This document shows, one piece after another, positions 17,801-25,961 of a stretch of DNA of 64,000 nt. Under the pieces are notes generated by a model. That model did not search any database, had not been told where the DNA came from, and worked only from the letters and a program-made list of their open reading frames with translations. A program made the translations under genes and the position numbers. The number at the start of each line of letters is the position of its first letter. Positions within the stretch are counted from its first letter, which is position 1. Source of the DNA: Acinetobacter sp. WCHAc010034 (lineage in GTDB: Bacteria > Pseudomonadota > Gammaproteobacteria > Pseudomonadales > Moraxellaceae); assembly GCF_001696615.3 (NCBI RefSeq), contig NZ_CP032279.1, positions 2,232,001 to 2,296,000 on the forward strand. The letters run 5' to 3'.

Positions 17801-18671
17801 TACAGATGAGCCGCTGCTGCTGGACGGCCTGGAGCAGCATGCCCTGCGCCATTTTCTGCAGGACCGGCCGCTGCAGGAGCAGGCGCAGCCTGCGCTGCTG
17901 CTGGATCAATTGCCGGCGGGCAAGTTCAGGGAAGCCGCCTGGTCGGTCAGCCGGCAGCAGCATGAAGAGCTGCTGGAGCGGGTCTGCCAAGTCACGCAGT
18001 CCGGACAGCCTGAGCTGACGCCGGTCACGCAGCGCCAGCTGAAAATTGAGCCGCAGATCTTGATGCAGATTACCGTGCCGGAAGCGCCGGCGCGGCAGTG
18101 GATCAGCATGACCGCATCCAGCGCCCGCGGCCGGCGCCGCGCGCAGATCTGGCTGGAATACCTGCTGTGGCTGGCGTCCTTGCCGGCCGATGCGCCGCAT
18201 CAGGCTTATGAGCGCATTGAAGTCTGCAGCGATGTCACCATTCACTGCACCGGCATTGCGCCGCAGGATGCGCGCATGCATCTGGCGCGCTGGATGCAGG
18301 CATGGCGCTACGGCCAGCAGCGCCCGCTGGTGCTGCCGGCCGCCTTGATGCTGGCTTCCAAAGACGGCGCCTTGATTGTGCTGGAAGGCAAAAAAGGCGA
18401 AGCAATGGAGGTGAAATGGGCGGAAGACGAGCAGGGCATTCAGAGGCTGCAGCAGTTTGACAAGCTGGCTGCCAAATGGAGCGACCCGGGCGAATTTTCC
18501 GCCTTTGACATCCGGCAGGACGAAGCCAATCAGGCGCATGCCGACTGGGCGTTTATCCTGCGCGATCAGGACAGCCTGAAGCTGCTGGCGCACAGCTGCG
18601 CGCAGTTCGCCTACGCGCTGTATCAGCCGATTTACTGCCATCAGACTGCGGAGAAAGCGCATGCAGCCTAA
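14856..18671 (+). CDS. recC: Exodeoxyribonuclease V subunit gamma, RecC
   Basis: A 1271 aa RecC, from the ATG at 14856 behind an AAGGGAAAG ribosome binding site. An in-frame TTG at 14832 is disfavoured because RecC proteins start directly with the IHVIQSQRIEVL-type strand. RecC is a catalytically inactive helicase/nuclease fold that recognises Chi and holds the RecBCD complex together. Here it is longer than the roughly 1120 aa of Escherichia coli, with the additional length spread over the protein. The 3' end overlaps recB by 11 bases, which implies translational coupling. First gene of recC-recB-recD. Confidence 0.93.
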   Translation: MAIHVIQSQRIEVLLEEMLRAGHQPSANPLEALKAQHFIVPSPAVQAWLTVKLSEHQGISANRLFHQRIRAFQWFAYQAVLDDKEKVRKANIPRMILKWRCYQTLKPYIQSSANPLAPDHPLHSIIQRIYDSAARLSSAAEQQLKKQGMLYWVSEQVSRLFSNYMEYRGHCFKQHGAGQDCDCSSNWLKDWGRNQPLDLERQFFQAQAAFPGLDSREELQQQKQASGFAKAQAQQLEQWQRWLWHSEFHADFELMQGIDADFWAILDNPALRPAALARLPKQAVLFTVLDLPPSQLAFLRRLGQYINILILHFNPSQEYWADTVDANWKKQYDVKLKQRFKDRHPQASDREIEAFFEKYTLEYGQLKESRHPLLTRFGKQARDHFSLLVNLAAGENGEEWEDRFPLDYRNHLLGKVQYDILNLAEPEAGSFALRPEDDSIRLHVCHSALRQLEVLKDQLTYWLSQGSADQPRSPSDILVLSPNLKDLEPLIRSVFAPPPREQALQDQPAGAARRDSVYLPVKIAGVAPLDAQNAWQAVLGPVQLPQGRFTLEDFADWLNLSAAQTRYGLNAEQTARIIELLSEAKFKRGLDEAHLRRTLAPDDADYRYSFKFALDRLVLGVAVPEHALWQDTLSYAFVRRDDFELINILIGIYQDFAERRHWMVEHEMGQQRNVEEWLHLLLRDLERYQKQGVTALKSIRDVIRKQITMLTLSYYKDEDGADAAQAHLLKDMQLPLPYVLQEIQNSLDSQMDQAVPAGQITFSQIGQIRPVPYKLIVMLNLDSGQFPSRKAHLPFDLMDVLKPHLGDRSRLEDDQGAFLDALLLAKDSLWLFYNGFDINDGEIREPSSVVQELIRHLALIAQGCGANPNLPALAQIDGGVEVPENLQALYSVHELQPFELQGFDASRPAHKIRYQDHWFHVARQLLQAKGARQPWAAQAAAVPAPAEILLDSAQWIKQVTFPAELYLKTLGISNLTAQDSLATDEPLLLDGLEQHALRHFLQDRPLQEQAQPALLLDQLPAGKFREAAWSVSRQQHEELLERVCQVTQSGQPELTPVTQRQLKIEPQILMQITVPEAPARQWISMTASSARGRRRAQIWLEYLLWLASLPADAPHQAYERIEVCSDVTIHCTGIAPQDARMHLARWMQAWRYGQQRPLVLPAALMLASKDGALIVLEGKKGEAMEVKWAEDEQGIQRLQQFDKLAAKWSDPGEFSAFDIRQDEANQAHADWAFILRDQDSLKLLAHSCAQFAYALYQPIYCHQTAEKAHAA

Positions 18672-21600
18672 GGAAATTGAAAACCCGATCAGCAGCATGA
18701 ATTTTCAAGGCCTGCACTGGATTGAAGCCTCGGCGGGCACCGGCAAGACCTTTACCCTGTCCAGCCTGATGGTGCGGATTCTGCTGGAAAAATACCTGCC
18801 GCGCCAGGTGATTGCCACCACCTTTACCCGCAAGGCGGCGGCTGAACTGAAAAGCCGCATCCGGCAGCGCCTGTACGGCATTCTGACCCTGCTGGAAAGC
18901 CTGCGCGCTGAGCTTCCGGCCAATATTGAGGCCCGCGCCCAGCAGGAAAAAGACGAGCTGGCGCAGCTGGTGCTGCAGCGCAATGCGCATCAGATCGGCT
19001 ATGCCTGCGAGCGCCTGCAGCTGGTGCTGGATCAGCTGGATGAGCTGTTTGTCGGCACCTTGGACAGCTTCAGCCAAACCCTGCTGCGCGAGTTCGCATT
19101 TGAAAGCGGCAAGATTGAGCGCGCGGAAATCACCAGCGACGACAAAGTGTATGTGCAGCAGCTGGTGCATGACATTTTGCGCGAATGGGCGCAGGCGCAG
19201 CCGCAGGATGCGCTGACCTGCCTGCTGCAGCGCCGGCAGATCAAGTCGGTCAGCAGCTATGCGGAACTGATGGAAAAAAGCCTGAACTTCAGCTCGGCCA
19301 AGCTCAATCCGGTGGCGCAGCCGGAGTTTTCCCTGAACGGCCTGCAGCAGGCGGCGGATGCGCTGGGGCAGCTGAATTTAGACAGCGCCGCGCAGCTGCA
19401 GGATTTCACCCCGTACGGCAGCTATGGCAAACAGCTGCTGCTGCCGTGGTCGCGCCATTCCATTATTGACGCCCTGCGCCAGCTGCCGGCGCTGCTGCAG
19501 CGCATGCAGCAGCATGGCCCGCAGATCCTGCTGCAGGGCCAGCCGCCGGAAAGCTTTGCGCTGCTGCAGGCCTTCTTTAAGAAAGATGACCCGCGCAGCG
19601 CCAGCGGCAAAAAGAAAATTCCCGATGCCGAAGTGGCTGCGCTGTATGCGCATCCGCTGCTGGCGGCGGTCAAGGCGCTGCTGGATGCCGCGCAGCGGGC
19701 TGCATCTGATCTGGACGGGCTGGATGCCTATTTGAAATTCCATATCGCCGCGGAAGTCAAAAACCGCCTGCCGCAGGTGCTGCAGAGCAAAGGCGAAACC
19801 ACATTTTCGCAGCAGATCCGCACCCTGTCGGAAGCGCTGCAGGGGGAGCAGGGCAGCGCCTTCGCGGCTTTTGTGCATGCGCGCTACCCGCTGATTCTGG
19901 TGGATGAGTTTCAGGACACCAACTCGGATCAGGACAGCATGCTGGCGCAGATCTGGCGCCATCCGGCCCGCCTGCAGCAGGGCTGCATGATTATGGTCGG
20001 CGACCGCAAGCAGGCGATTTACGGCTTCCGCGGCGGCGACATGCTGACCTTTTTAAAGGCGCGCGATGATGTCCGGCGCAAGCAGGGCAGCTTTTATCAG
20101 CTGAAGAAAAACTTCCGTTCAATTGCGCCTCTGGTGGAAGCGGTGGATGCGCTGTTCCAGCGCCAGATGGACTTCGGCGAAGATGTGCATTATGTGCCGA
20201 TTACTGCCGGCGCGGCGCATGCCGATCTGCATGATCAGGACGCAGTCAATCCGGCGCCGCTGCGCTGGCTGCAGCTGGAAAACCGGGATCAGGAAGCCGA
20301 GCAGGCGGCCTGGCAGATTCAGCGCCTGCTGCAGCAGTCGGCGGCGCAGCAGCTGTATTTTGCTGAGGCGCCGGGCGAAGCGGCGCAGGACAGCGCTGCA
20401 AAACAGCCTTTGACGGATAATGACATTGCGGTGCTGGCTACCAGCCACAGTTCGCTGAATGCGGTGCAGCAGGCGCTGCTGGCTTTGGGCATCCGGGTTA
20501 ACCGGGCGGCCAAGCGCAGCGTGTTCAGCAGTTCGGTTGCGCAGGACGTCGGCGCGGTGCTGGCCGCGGTGCTGGCGCCGTATCAGGAAGCCAAAGTCAA
20601 GCGCGCGCTGCTGGGGCGCCTGCTCGGCATGAGGCTGGATCAGCTGTGGAGCGCAGACCTGCAGGCGCTGGATCTCAGCCATTATATCGGGCAGCTTGAA
20701 CATATCCGCGCGCTGTGGCTGAGCCAGGGCTTTTTGCCGGCCTGGCATTACTGCCTGAATTATTTCAAAATCTGGGAACGCATTGTGGCGCAGCACAGCC
20801 GCGAAAATGAACGCGATGTGGTCAACCTGCGCCATCTGACGGAAATTCTGAGCGCGCAAAGCGAACAGCTGCAGGGCGCACAGCATCTGTTCCACTGGTA
20901 CCTGAAGCAGCTACAGGCGCCGAAAGGCCGCGAATGGGAGCTGGAGCGGCCCTTAACCAATGCCGAAGGCGTCAAGCTGATGACCATTCACCAGTCCAAA
21001 GGGCTGGAGTTTAAAATCGTTTTCCTGCTGAATGCCGACGGCAGCCCGAAAGTCGACAACAGCCTGATCTTTTCCTATGAAGACGCGGCGCCGGATGGCG
21101 CTGCGCACAGTGAAAGGCAGCGGGTCATTGATATCGGCGGCGCCGCAGATGAACTGAAAAAGCAGCAGCACGATGAGCGCCGCGCTGCCGAGCAGCACCG
21201 CCTGTGGTATGTGGCGCTGACCCGCGCCAGCCACCGCATTTATGCGCTGTTCAGAACGCAGGATCATAAGTCGCAGTACAGCCTGCCGTTCTGGATGGGG
21301 CAGGGCGAGGGCGCTTTTCAGCACCCGCACTGCGCAGCCGAAGCGCTGATTGCGGCCCGCCCGTCCGCCCTCCGCCTAGAAGCGCAGGAGCAGGCGCTGA
21401 CGCTCAGCGCCCTGCCTCTGCCGGAGGCGCGCTTTTATCCGCGCACCCACACCAGCTTTACCGGGCTGTCGCAGCATTTGGCCTACCGCCGGCAGGCGCA
21501 GGACCAGCTGGCGCTGAACGCCGCGGCGGAAGACAGTGCGGATGATGAAACCGACAGCGAGGCTTCTGCGGCGCTGCCGGCGCAGGAAATCGCCTGGATT

Positions 21601-22794
21601 AAGCAGCATTTCCCCAAAGGCACCGTGGCCGGAACCTTCCTGCACAGCATTTATGAGCAGATTGATTTTCAGGATGCTTCAGGCTGGAAGCTGGAAATCC
21701 TGCGGCGCTTTAAAAACGACGGGCCGCAGCTGCTGATTGAGCTGCGGAGCCGGCTGCAGGAAAGCTTTGCGGTATGGAAAACCTTTGCCCAGGCCTGGAA
21801 GTCCGCCTATGCCGGCTGTACCCGGCCGCTGCATCAGGCGGCGCTGCAGCAGTTTGGCGCGCAGATTAAAAGCCATGAGCAGCATAAGCTGGCGCGCGGG
21901 CTGTTTATGGAATTCAACCATCTGCTCCTGCAGCGCATTGCCGCGGATGAGGCGGCCAATGCGCAGTGGCCCGGCATTTTCCACAGCGCAGCCGGCTATC
22001 AGCCGGAACGCCTGCTCAGCCTGCTGCGGGATTTGGCTGCTGAATTTGCGCAGGCCGATGCGCAGCCGGCGCTGCAGCATTTTGCGCAGGGCGCAGCCGC
22101 CTTAAATGCGGCTAAGGCGGGCGCGCAGCTTAAGGAAAGCAAAAGCCTGGATAGCTATGTCGATATGGGCTTCGGCGCGCTGGCGGAAAGCATGCAGAAT
22201 GAGATGCTGTATGCCCTGATGGCACAGTGGATGCATGAGGTGGTGCATACCCCGCTGCAGGCTGGATTCAGCCTCAGCCGTCTGCCTGCAGGCAGCCATC
22301 TGCCGGAGTTTCCATTCTATCTGGCGCTGTCCGACCGTCCGGTGCAGATCCGCCAGATGCAGCGCCTGTTCCAGCAGCATGGCCTGCAGATTGAAGCGCT
22401 GAATGAAGCCAATTCGGCGCGCTATTTAACCGGCGCGGTTGACTTGGTGTATTACGATGGCCAGCGCTACCACATTGCCGATTATAAAAGCAATTTTCTG
22501 GGCAATGCCGGGCAGCACTATGCGCTGCCGGAAGTGCAGCGCAGCATGAGCCAGTCCAGCTACTGGCTGCAGGCCGCGCTGTATCTGGCCGCGCTGCACC
22601 GCTATTTAAGCATCAATCTGCAGGGCTATGACATTCATCAGCACTTGGGCGGCGCCAGCTATCTCTACCTGCGCGGCATGCGCGGGCAGCCGGACAGCGG
22701 CGTCTGCTGCTGGCAGCCGGAGGCGGAATTCATTCTGCAGCTGGATGAAATACTGGGCAGCCCGGATGCCGGAAAATTGCGCGAAACCGCCTGA
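18661..22794 (+). CDS. recB: Exodeoxyribonuclease V subunit beta, RecB
   Basis: A 1377 aa UvrD-type 3'-5' helicase with a C-terminal nuclease, the motor and nuclease of RecBCD. Walker A is ASAGTGKT at residues 23-30, and the Walker B/motif II is DEFQDTNSDQ near 415. A RecB-type nuclease site is intact: D1261 in the GAVDLVYYDG segment, D1274 and K1276 in ADYK, with the same 13-residue spacing as in the Escherichia coli enzyme. It is about 200 aa longer than the E. coli subunit. It overlaps recC by 11 bases and precedes recD by about 60. Confidence 0.95.
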   Translation: MQPKEIENPISSMNFQGLHWIEASAGTGKTFTLSSLMVRILLEKYLPRQVIATTFTRKAAAELKSRIRQRLYGILTLLESLRAELPANIEARAQQEKDELAQLVLQRNAHQIGYACERLQLVLDQLDELFVGTLDSFSQTLLREFAFESGKIERAEITSDDKVYVQQLVHDILREWAQAQPQDALTCLLQRRQIKSVSSYAELMEKSLNFSSAKLNPVAQPEFSLNGLQQAADALGQLNLDSAAQLQDFTPYGSYGKQLLLPWSRHSIIDALRQLPALLQRMQQHGPQILLQGQPPESFALLQAFFKKDDPRSASGKKKIPDAEVAALYAHPLLAAVKALLDAAQRAASDLDGLDAYLKFHIAAEVKNRLPQVLQSKGETTFSQQIRTLSEALQGEQGSAFAAFVHARYPLILVDEFQDTNSDQDSMLAQIWRHPARLQQGCMIMVGDRKQAIYGFRGGDMLTFLKARDDVRRKQGSFYQLKKNFRSIAPLVEAVDALFQRQMDFGEDVHYVPITAGAAHADLHDQDAVNPAPLRWLQLENRDQEAEQAAWQIQRLLQQSAAQQLYFAEAPGEAAQDSAAKQPLTDNDIAVLATSHSSLNAVQQALLALGIRVNRAAKRSVFSSSVAQDVGAVLAAVLAPYQEAKVKRALLGRLLGMRLDQLWSADLQALDLSHYIGQLEHIRALWLSQGFLPAWHYCLNYFKIWERIVAQHSRENERDVVNLRHLTEILSAQSEQLQGAQHLFHWYLKQLQAPKGREWELERPLTNAEGVKLMTIHQSKGLEFKIVFLLNADGSPKVDNSLIFSYEDAAPDGAAHSERQRVIDIGGAADELKKQQHDERRAAEQHRLWYVALTRASHRIYALFRTQDHKSQYSLPFWMGQGEGAFQHPHCAAEALIAARPSALRLEAQEQALTLSALPLPEARFYPRTHTSFTGLSQHLAYRRQAQDQLALNAAAEDSADDETDSEASAALPAQEIAWIKQHFPKGTVAGTFLHSIYEQIDFQDASGWKLEILRRFKNDGPQLLIELRSRLQESFAVWKTFAQAWKSAYAGCTRPLHQAALQQFGAQIKSHEQHKLARGLFMEFNHLLLQRIAADEAANAQWPGIFHSAAGYQPERLLSLLRDLAAEFAQADAQPALQHFAQGAAALNAAKAGAQLKESKSLDSYVDMGFGALAESMQNEMLYALMAQWMHEVVHTPLQAGFSLSRLPAGSHLPEFPFYLALSDRPVQIRQMQRLFQQHGLQIEALNEANSARYLTGAVDLVYYDGQRYHIADYKSNFLGNAGQHYALPEVQRSMSQSSYWLQAALYLAALHRYLSINLQGYDIHQHLGGASYLYLRGMRGQPDSGVCCWQPEAEFILQLDEILGSPDAGKLRETA

Positions 22795-22857
22795 ACAGCG
22801 CTGAAAACAAGCGCTTAAACAATAAATTATCCTGTGGATAAATTTGAGGATAACTGT

Positions 22858-24618
22858 GTGGAAAATGAACAGAACCGCCTGAATATGCAGAACTGGATGG
22901 ACAGCCTGATTCAGCTGCATATCGCCGCCGATGCGCAGGAAAAATCCAGAGATTTGATTCTGCAGGTTTTTCAGGCGGTTGAGCGGGGCGACAGCTGCAT
23001 CGCCTGCAGCCGCGAAGACGCGCAGGCGCTGCAGGGCCTGCTGGCGGACGCCGGCGATCTGGGCGCGCATCCGGCGGAACTGCAGATTGCGCCTTTTGTT
23101 TTGGACGCCGAGCAGCTGTATTTATACCGCTACTGGGCGCTGGAAAATCAGCTGGCGCAGTCGGCTGCCGGGCTGCTGCGCCAGCCGGCCGCTGCGGTGC
23201 AGCTGGCGGAACAGCATCAGGCGCTGCTGGAAGACCCGCAGCAGCTGCAGGCGCTGCGCATGGCGGCTTCGCAGGCGCTGAGCATCATTACCGGCGGGCC
23301 GGGAACCGGCAAAACCTATACGCTGGCGCGGATTATTGCCGTGCTGAACCAGGCCATTCCGGACATCCGCATTGCCATGGCGGCCCCGACCGGAAAAGCC
23401 GCCCAGCGCATGAAGGAAGCGCTGCAGAATTCCTTCAGCGACGCCAAGCTCAGCGGCTTAGTCAGCGCTGAGCTGCAGCGCCTGACTCCGGTGACCATCC
23501 ACCGCCTGCTGGGCCTGGGCGAAGATCAGCGCCCGCGCTTCCATGCCCGGCGCCAGCTGCCCTTTGACGTGATTGTGGTGGATGAAGCGTCGATGCTGGA
23601 CTTGAATTTGGCCAAGATGCTGTTCGCTGCGGTGGCGCCGCGCAGCCGCTTGATCCTGCTCGGCGACGCCAATCAGCTGGCTTCGGTAGACGCCGGTGCG
23701 GTGCTGGCTGACCTGCAGCAGGCGCCGGAACTGGCGCAGAACCGCGTCAACCTTGTCACCAGCCGGCGCTTTGACGGCGAAAAGCTGATTGGGCGCATGG
23801 CCGGCTTTATTCAGCAAAATGAGCGCCAACAGGATGTCCTGCTGCGCTTTGAGCAGGAGATTGCGCCGGCCGGCCGGCTGCAGGAGCTGCCATTGACGCC
23901 GGAGATGCCGGACTGCATTCAGCTGCAGTATTTGCCGGACAGCCCTCAGGATACGTCAATTGACTGGAACGGCTATTACAGCCAGCTGATGCTGGGCTTT
24001 CAGGGCTATGCCGCGGCGGTACAGGATTATCTGGCGTCTGAATGCGCTGAACAGCATGAGGCCAAGGCGGTCAGCGTATTTGAGGATTACCGCATTCTGG
24101 CCGCGGTGCGCCACGGCCGCCTGGGCTTAACCGCGCTGAATGAGCAGATGGAGCAGCGCCTGCTGGCGGCGACCGCGCAAGCCAAGCAGGGCGAATGGTA
24201 CGCCGGCCGGCCGGTGATGATGACCTATAATGACTATCAGCTGGGCCTGTCGAATGGCGATATCGGCATCTGCTTCAAGCGCCGGCATGAAGGCAAAATG
24301 CAGTTTTCGGTATATTTTCCCAGCCTGCAGAAGTGGGTGGCGGCGGCCCGCCTGCCCAAAAGCATTGAAACCGCCTATGCCCTGACCATTCATAAGTCGC
24401 AGGGTTCAGAGTTCCGGCATGTTGCGGTGGTGCTGGAAGCGCACGCCGCGCAGCTGCTGAGCAAAGAGCTGATTTATACCGCCATTACCCGGGCAAAGAA
24501 AGCCGTCAGCCTGCTGGCGGCGCCTTCGGCCTTGGCTGCCGCCATGACGGTCAGAACTGCGCGCAAAAGCGGCTTATCCGCCAAGATTTCCCAAGCGCTT
24601 CAAATAAACTGCGGATAG
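22858..24618 (+). CDS. recD: Exodeoxyribonuclease V subunit alpha, RecD
   Basis: 5'-3' helicase subunit of RecBCD. Walker A is GGPGTGKT at 146-153, motif II is VDEASMLD near 240, and the C-terminal motif VI region (LTIHKSQGSEF, then YTAITRAK) is complete. I choose the GTG at 22858 because GAGGA stands six to ten bases upstream. Alternatives are GTG 22834 or ATG 22885, which change the length by only about nine residues either way. The protein is about 586 aa, close to the usual RecD length. Last gene of recC-recB-recD; no strong terminator directly follows. Confidence 0.93.
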   Translation: MENEQNRLNMQNWMDSLIQLHIAADAQEKSRDLILQVFQAVERGDSCIACSREDAQALQGLLADAGDLGAHPAELQIAPFVLDAEQLYLYRYWALENQLAQSAAGLLRQPAAAVQLAEQHQALLEDPQQLQALRMAASQALSIITGGPGTGKTYTLARIIAVLNQAIPDIRIAMAAPTGKAAQRMKEALQNSFSDAKLSGLVSAELQRLTPVTIHRLLGLGEDQRPRFHARRQLPFDVIVVDEASMLDLNLAKMLFAAVAPRSRLILLGDANQLASVDAGAVLADLQQAPELAQNRVNLVTSRRFDGEKLIGRMAGFIQQNERQQDVLLRFEQEIAPAGRLQELPLTPEMPDCIQLQYLPDSPQDTSIDWNGYYSQLMLGFQGYAAAVQDYLASECAEQHEAKAVSVFEDYRILAAVRHGRLGLTALNEQMEQRLLAATAQAKQGEWYAGRPVMMTYNDYQLGLSNGDIGICFKRRHEGKMQFSVYFPSLQKWVAAARLPKSIETAYALTIHKSQGSEFRHVAVVLEAHAAQLLSKELIYTAITRAKKAVSLLAAPSALAAAMTVRTARKSGLSAKISQALQINCG

Positions 24619-24630
24619 TGTGAAGCATTC

Positions 24631-24650
24631 GTGTAAGAAATCTCTTACAT
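24631..24650. promoter_or_regulatory. Palindrome 1, possible operator
   Basis: GTGTAAGAAATCTCTTACAT: arms TGTAAGA / TCTTACA around AATC, 13 bases after the recD stop. A near copy with 16 of 20 identical bases lies at 24911-24930. Could be a regulator site or a small mRNA hairpin. Confidence 0.45.
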
Positions 24651-24732
24651 CAATTCGAGAGATTGGCGCATGGAGCTTTGCCGCGGATTCTGAGAAGATG
24701 GCTTCACATAATAAAGCGCTCAATACGGATTG

Positions 24733-24760
24733 TTGAGCATAAACGCATAATGATAATAAT
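24733..24760 (+). promoter_or_regulatory. Candidate promoter of the small RNA
   Basis: TTGAGC at 24733-24738 and AATAAT at 24755-24760 with a 16-base spacer. This would place transcription start near 24767 and give a transcript of about 90 nt ending at the terminator. The match is modest. Confidence 0.35.
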
Positions 24761-24766
24761 AACGTC

Positions 24767-24857
24767 ATAAGACAGCGAACTTACAGTGAAGTAGGGAAAA
24801 GAGGAAACTTACAGCCGCTAAGCCTTGCAGTTTTGGGAGAGACTGCAGGGCTTTTTT
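24767..24857 (+). ncRNA. Candidate small RNA, possibly C4/Group I-like
   Basis: A non-coding stretch of about 90 nt downstream of recD that ends in a strong rho-independent terminator. It contains AACTTACAG twice, at 24778-24786 and 24806-24814, the second within GGAAACTTACAGCCGCTAAG. This reminds me of the C4-antisense-like Group I small RNAs reported as a multicopy family in Acinetobacter, but I am working from memory and have not aligned it. A short frame at 24750-24770 (MIIITS) overlaps the likely promoter and looks accidental. The 5' end is inferred only from the weak promoter. Confidence 0.5.
24821..24857 (+). terminator. Terminator of the candidate small RNA
   Basis: Stem AGCCTTGCAGT / ACTGCAGGGCT (one wobble pair) with a ten-base loop, followed by TTTTTT. 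Its position, over 200 bases beyond recD and pointing rightward, is what suggests a separate transcript. Confidence 0.8.
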
Positions 24858-24910
24858 ATGTTTTGCAAATGCTTGAAATTTACCGTAATTTTTTTGCAGG
24901 CAGGGGGCAG

Positions 24911-24930
24911 ATGTAGGAAATAGCTTACAT
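24911..24930. promoter_or_regulatory. Palindrome 2, possible operator
   Basis: ATGTAGGAAATAGCTTACAT: arms ATGTAGG / CTTACAT with one wobble. It matches palindrome 1 at 16 of 20 positions and lies on the other side of the candidate small RNA. Confidence 0.4.
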
Positions 24931-25097
24931 GGAGATGCGGAGAAGGCGTCTTTTTTCACCTATGCGTTGTGGCAAAATCTACCACATAGGGAAGTGCTGA
25001 TTAAAACATGGAATGTTTGGCATAAAAAGGCGTAAAACGCGCAATATAAAACAATAAATAATAAAACGATAATTAAAAAAGAAGAAACTGCAGCGCA

Positions 25098-25126
25098 AAA
25101 AAGCCCGGGCCCCGCCCGGGCTTTTT
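25098..25126. terminator. Strong bidirectional terminator upstream of rpsO
   Basis: Twelve-base perfect stem AAAAAGCCCGGG / CCCGGGCTTTTT with a five-base loop. No recognised gene lies immediately on either side, so it may end an unseen short transcript or insulate rpsO. Confidence 0.8.
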
Positions 25127-25330
25127 CTATTCCGCGCGGTTTGGGCGCGCTTTGACTGGCATAATATTACAGCGGCTGAGCGGCGGCAAAGGCGCGCGGC
25201 CGGCATGGCGGGCTGCCCCGGCGCCTTGAAATTCAGCCAATTGAACCCTGCGCAGGGATTGAACGGCCGGATTGGGCAAATCTGGCGGCCAATGCCGGCA
25301 GGCGGATCGGCGCCAAGCCGCGATCTATTT

Positions 25331-25359
25331 TTGCAATCGGGCTGTTTTTCCCTTAAGAT
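25331..25359 (+). promoter_or_regulatory. Sigma70-like promoter of rpsO
   Basis: TTGCAA (25331-25336), 17-base spacer, TAAGAT (25354-25359). It sits about 95 bases before the rpsO ATG, consistent with a leader for S15 autoregulation. Confidence 0.55.
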
Positions 25360-25452
25360 AATGCACTTGCTGTAGTGATGCACGGCAGTCAGCTGAGCGA
25401 TTGGCTGATTCGTATCAAAAGTAATTAACCTTAAGCATCTCGGAGAAATCGA

Positions 25453-25722
25453 ATGGCTTTAACAAACGCAGATCGCGCAGAGATCATCGCTAAATTTGCC
25501 CGCGCTGAAAACGACACTGGTTCACCGGAAGTTCAAGTTGCTCTTTTAACGGCTCAAATCAATGATTTGCAAGGCCACTTTAAAGAGCACAAGCACGACC
25601 ACCACAGCCGCCGCGGCCTGATCCGCATGGTTAACCAGCGCCGCAAGCTGCTTGACTACCTTAAAGGCAAAGACGCGACTCGCTACAGCGCACTGATTGC
25701 TGCTTTAGGTTTACGTCGTTAA
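25453..25722 (+). CDS. rpsO: 30S ribosomal protein S15
   Basis: An 89 aa protein, the exact usual length of S15, with the conserved segment [12 protein letters not shown] near residues 22-33 and the [21 protein letters not shown] core near 46-66. S15 binds 16S rRNA early in assembly of the small-subunit platform and bridges to the large subunit. A GGAGAA ribosome binding site precedes the ATG. In this gene order rpsO is followed by pnp, as in most gammaproteobacteria. S15 often represses its own translation through the mRNA leader; whether that holds here is not visible. Confidence 0.98.
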   Translation: MALTNADRAEIIAKFARAENDTGSPEVQVALLTAQINDLQGHFKEHKHDHHSRRGLIRMVNQRRKLLDYLKGKDATRYSALIAALGLRR

Positions 25723-25786
25723 TTCGATTTAAACTTTGATTTTCGGACTATTGCATGCTGAATGCCGTATTGCTGAAAACTAAAGT

Positions 25787-25838
25787 CTATCCGGCTTCGG
25801 CCGGATAATGGAGAAGGGGCGATGATTCGCTCCTTCTT
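25787..25838 (+). promoter_or_regulatory. Paired hairpins in the rpsO-pnp interval (likely RNase III/PNPase control)
   Basis: Two stem-loops in tandem: TATCCGGC / GCCGGATA at 25787-25806 and AGAAGGGGCGA / TCGCTCCTTCT-type at about 25811-25838. In Escherichia coli the pnp leader is a hairpin cut by RNase III, after which PNPase represses its own synthesis. The position here fits that role; no T run follows, so these are not simple terminators. Confidence 0.5.
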
Positions 25839-25961
25839 TGCGTCTTAAAATCAATTTTTATCCTCTGGTGAGGTCGGCTTCTAAGCTTTGTCATTTATGC
25901 GGTTGATATGAATGCCAAACCTTAGGGGTCTCCACTAGAATAAAATCAGGAACAATAAAAT

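Larger units (their letters stand above)
24619..25330. other. Gene-free interval with RNA and repeat-like signals
   Basis: More than 700 bases between recD and rpsO hold no convincing protein gene; open frames on the minus strand have no start signals or family look. What is present: two similar 20-base palindromes (24631-24650 and 24911-24930), a candidate small RNA with its own terminator between them, an imperfect hairpin around 24959-24990, and a second strong terminator at 25098-25126. The stretch from 25130 to 25330 is GC-rich with nothing I can name. Confidence 0.6.

Noticed and set aside
24750..24770. Six-codon frame (MIIITS) as a leader peptide
   Set aside because: No ribosome binding site, and it overlaps the probable -10 of the small RNA.
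24979..25383. Minus-strand open frame of 134 codons upstream of rpsO
   Set aside because: It runs through a strong terminator and the rpsO promoter, with no ribosome binding site and an unlikely composition.
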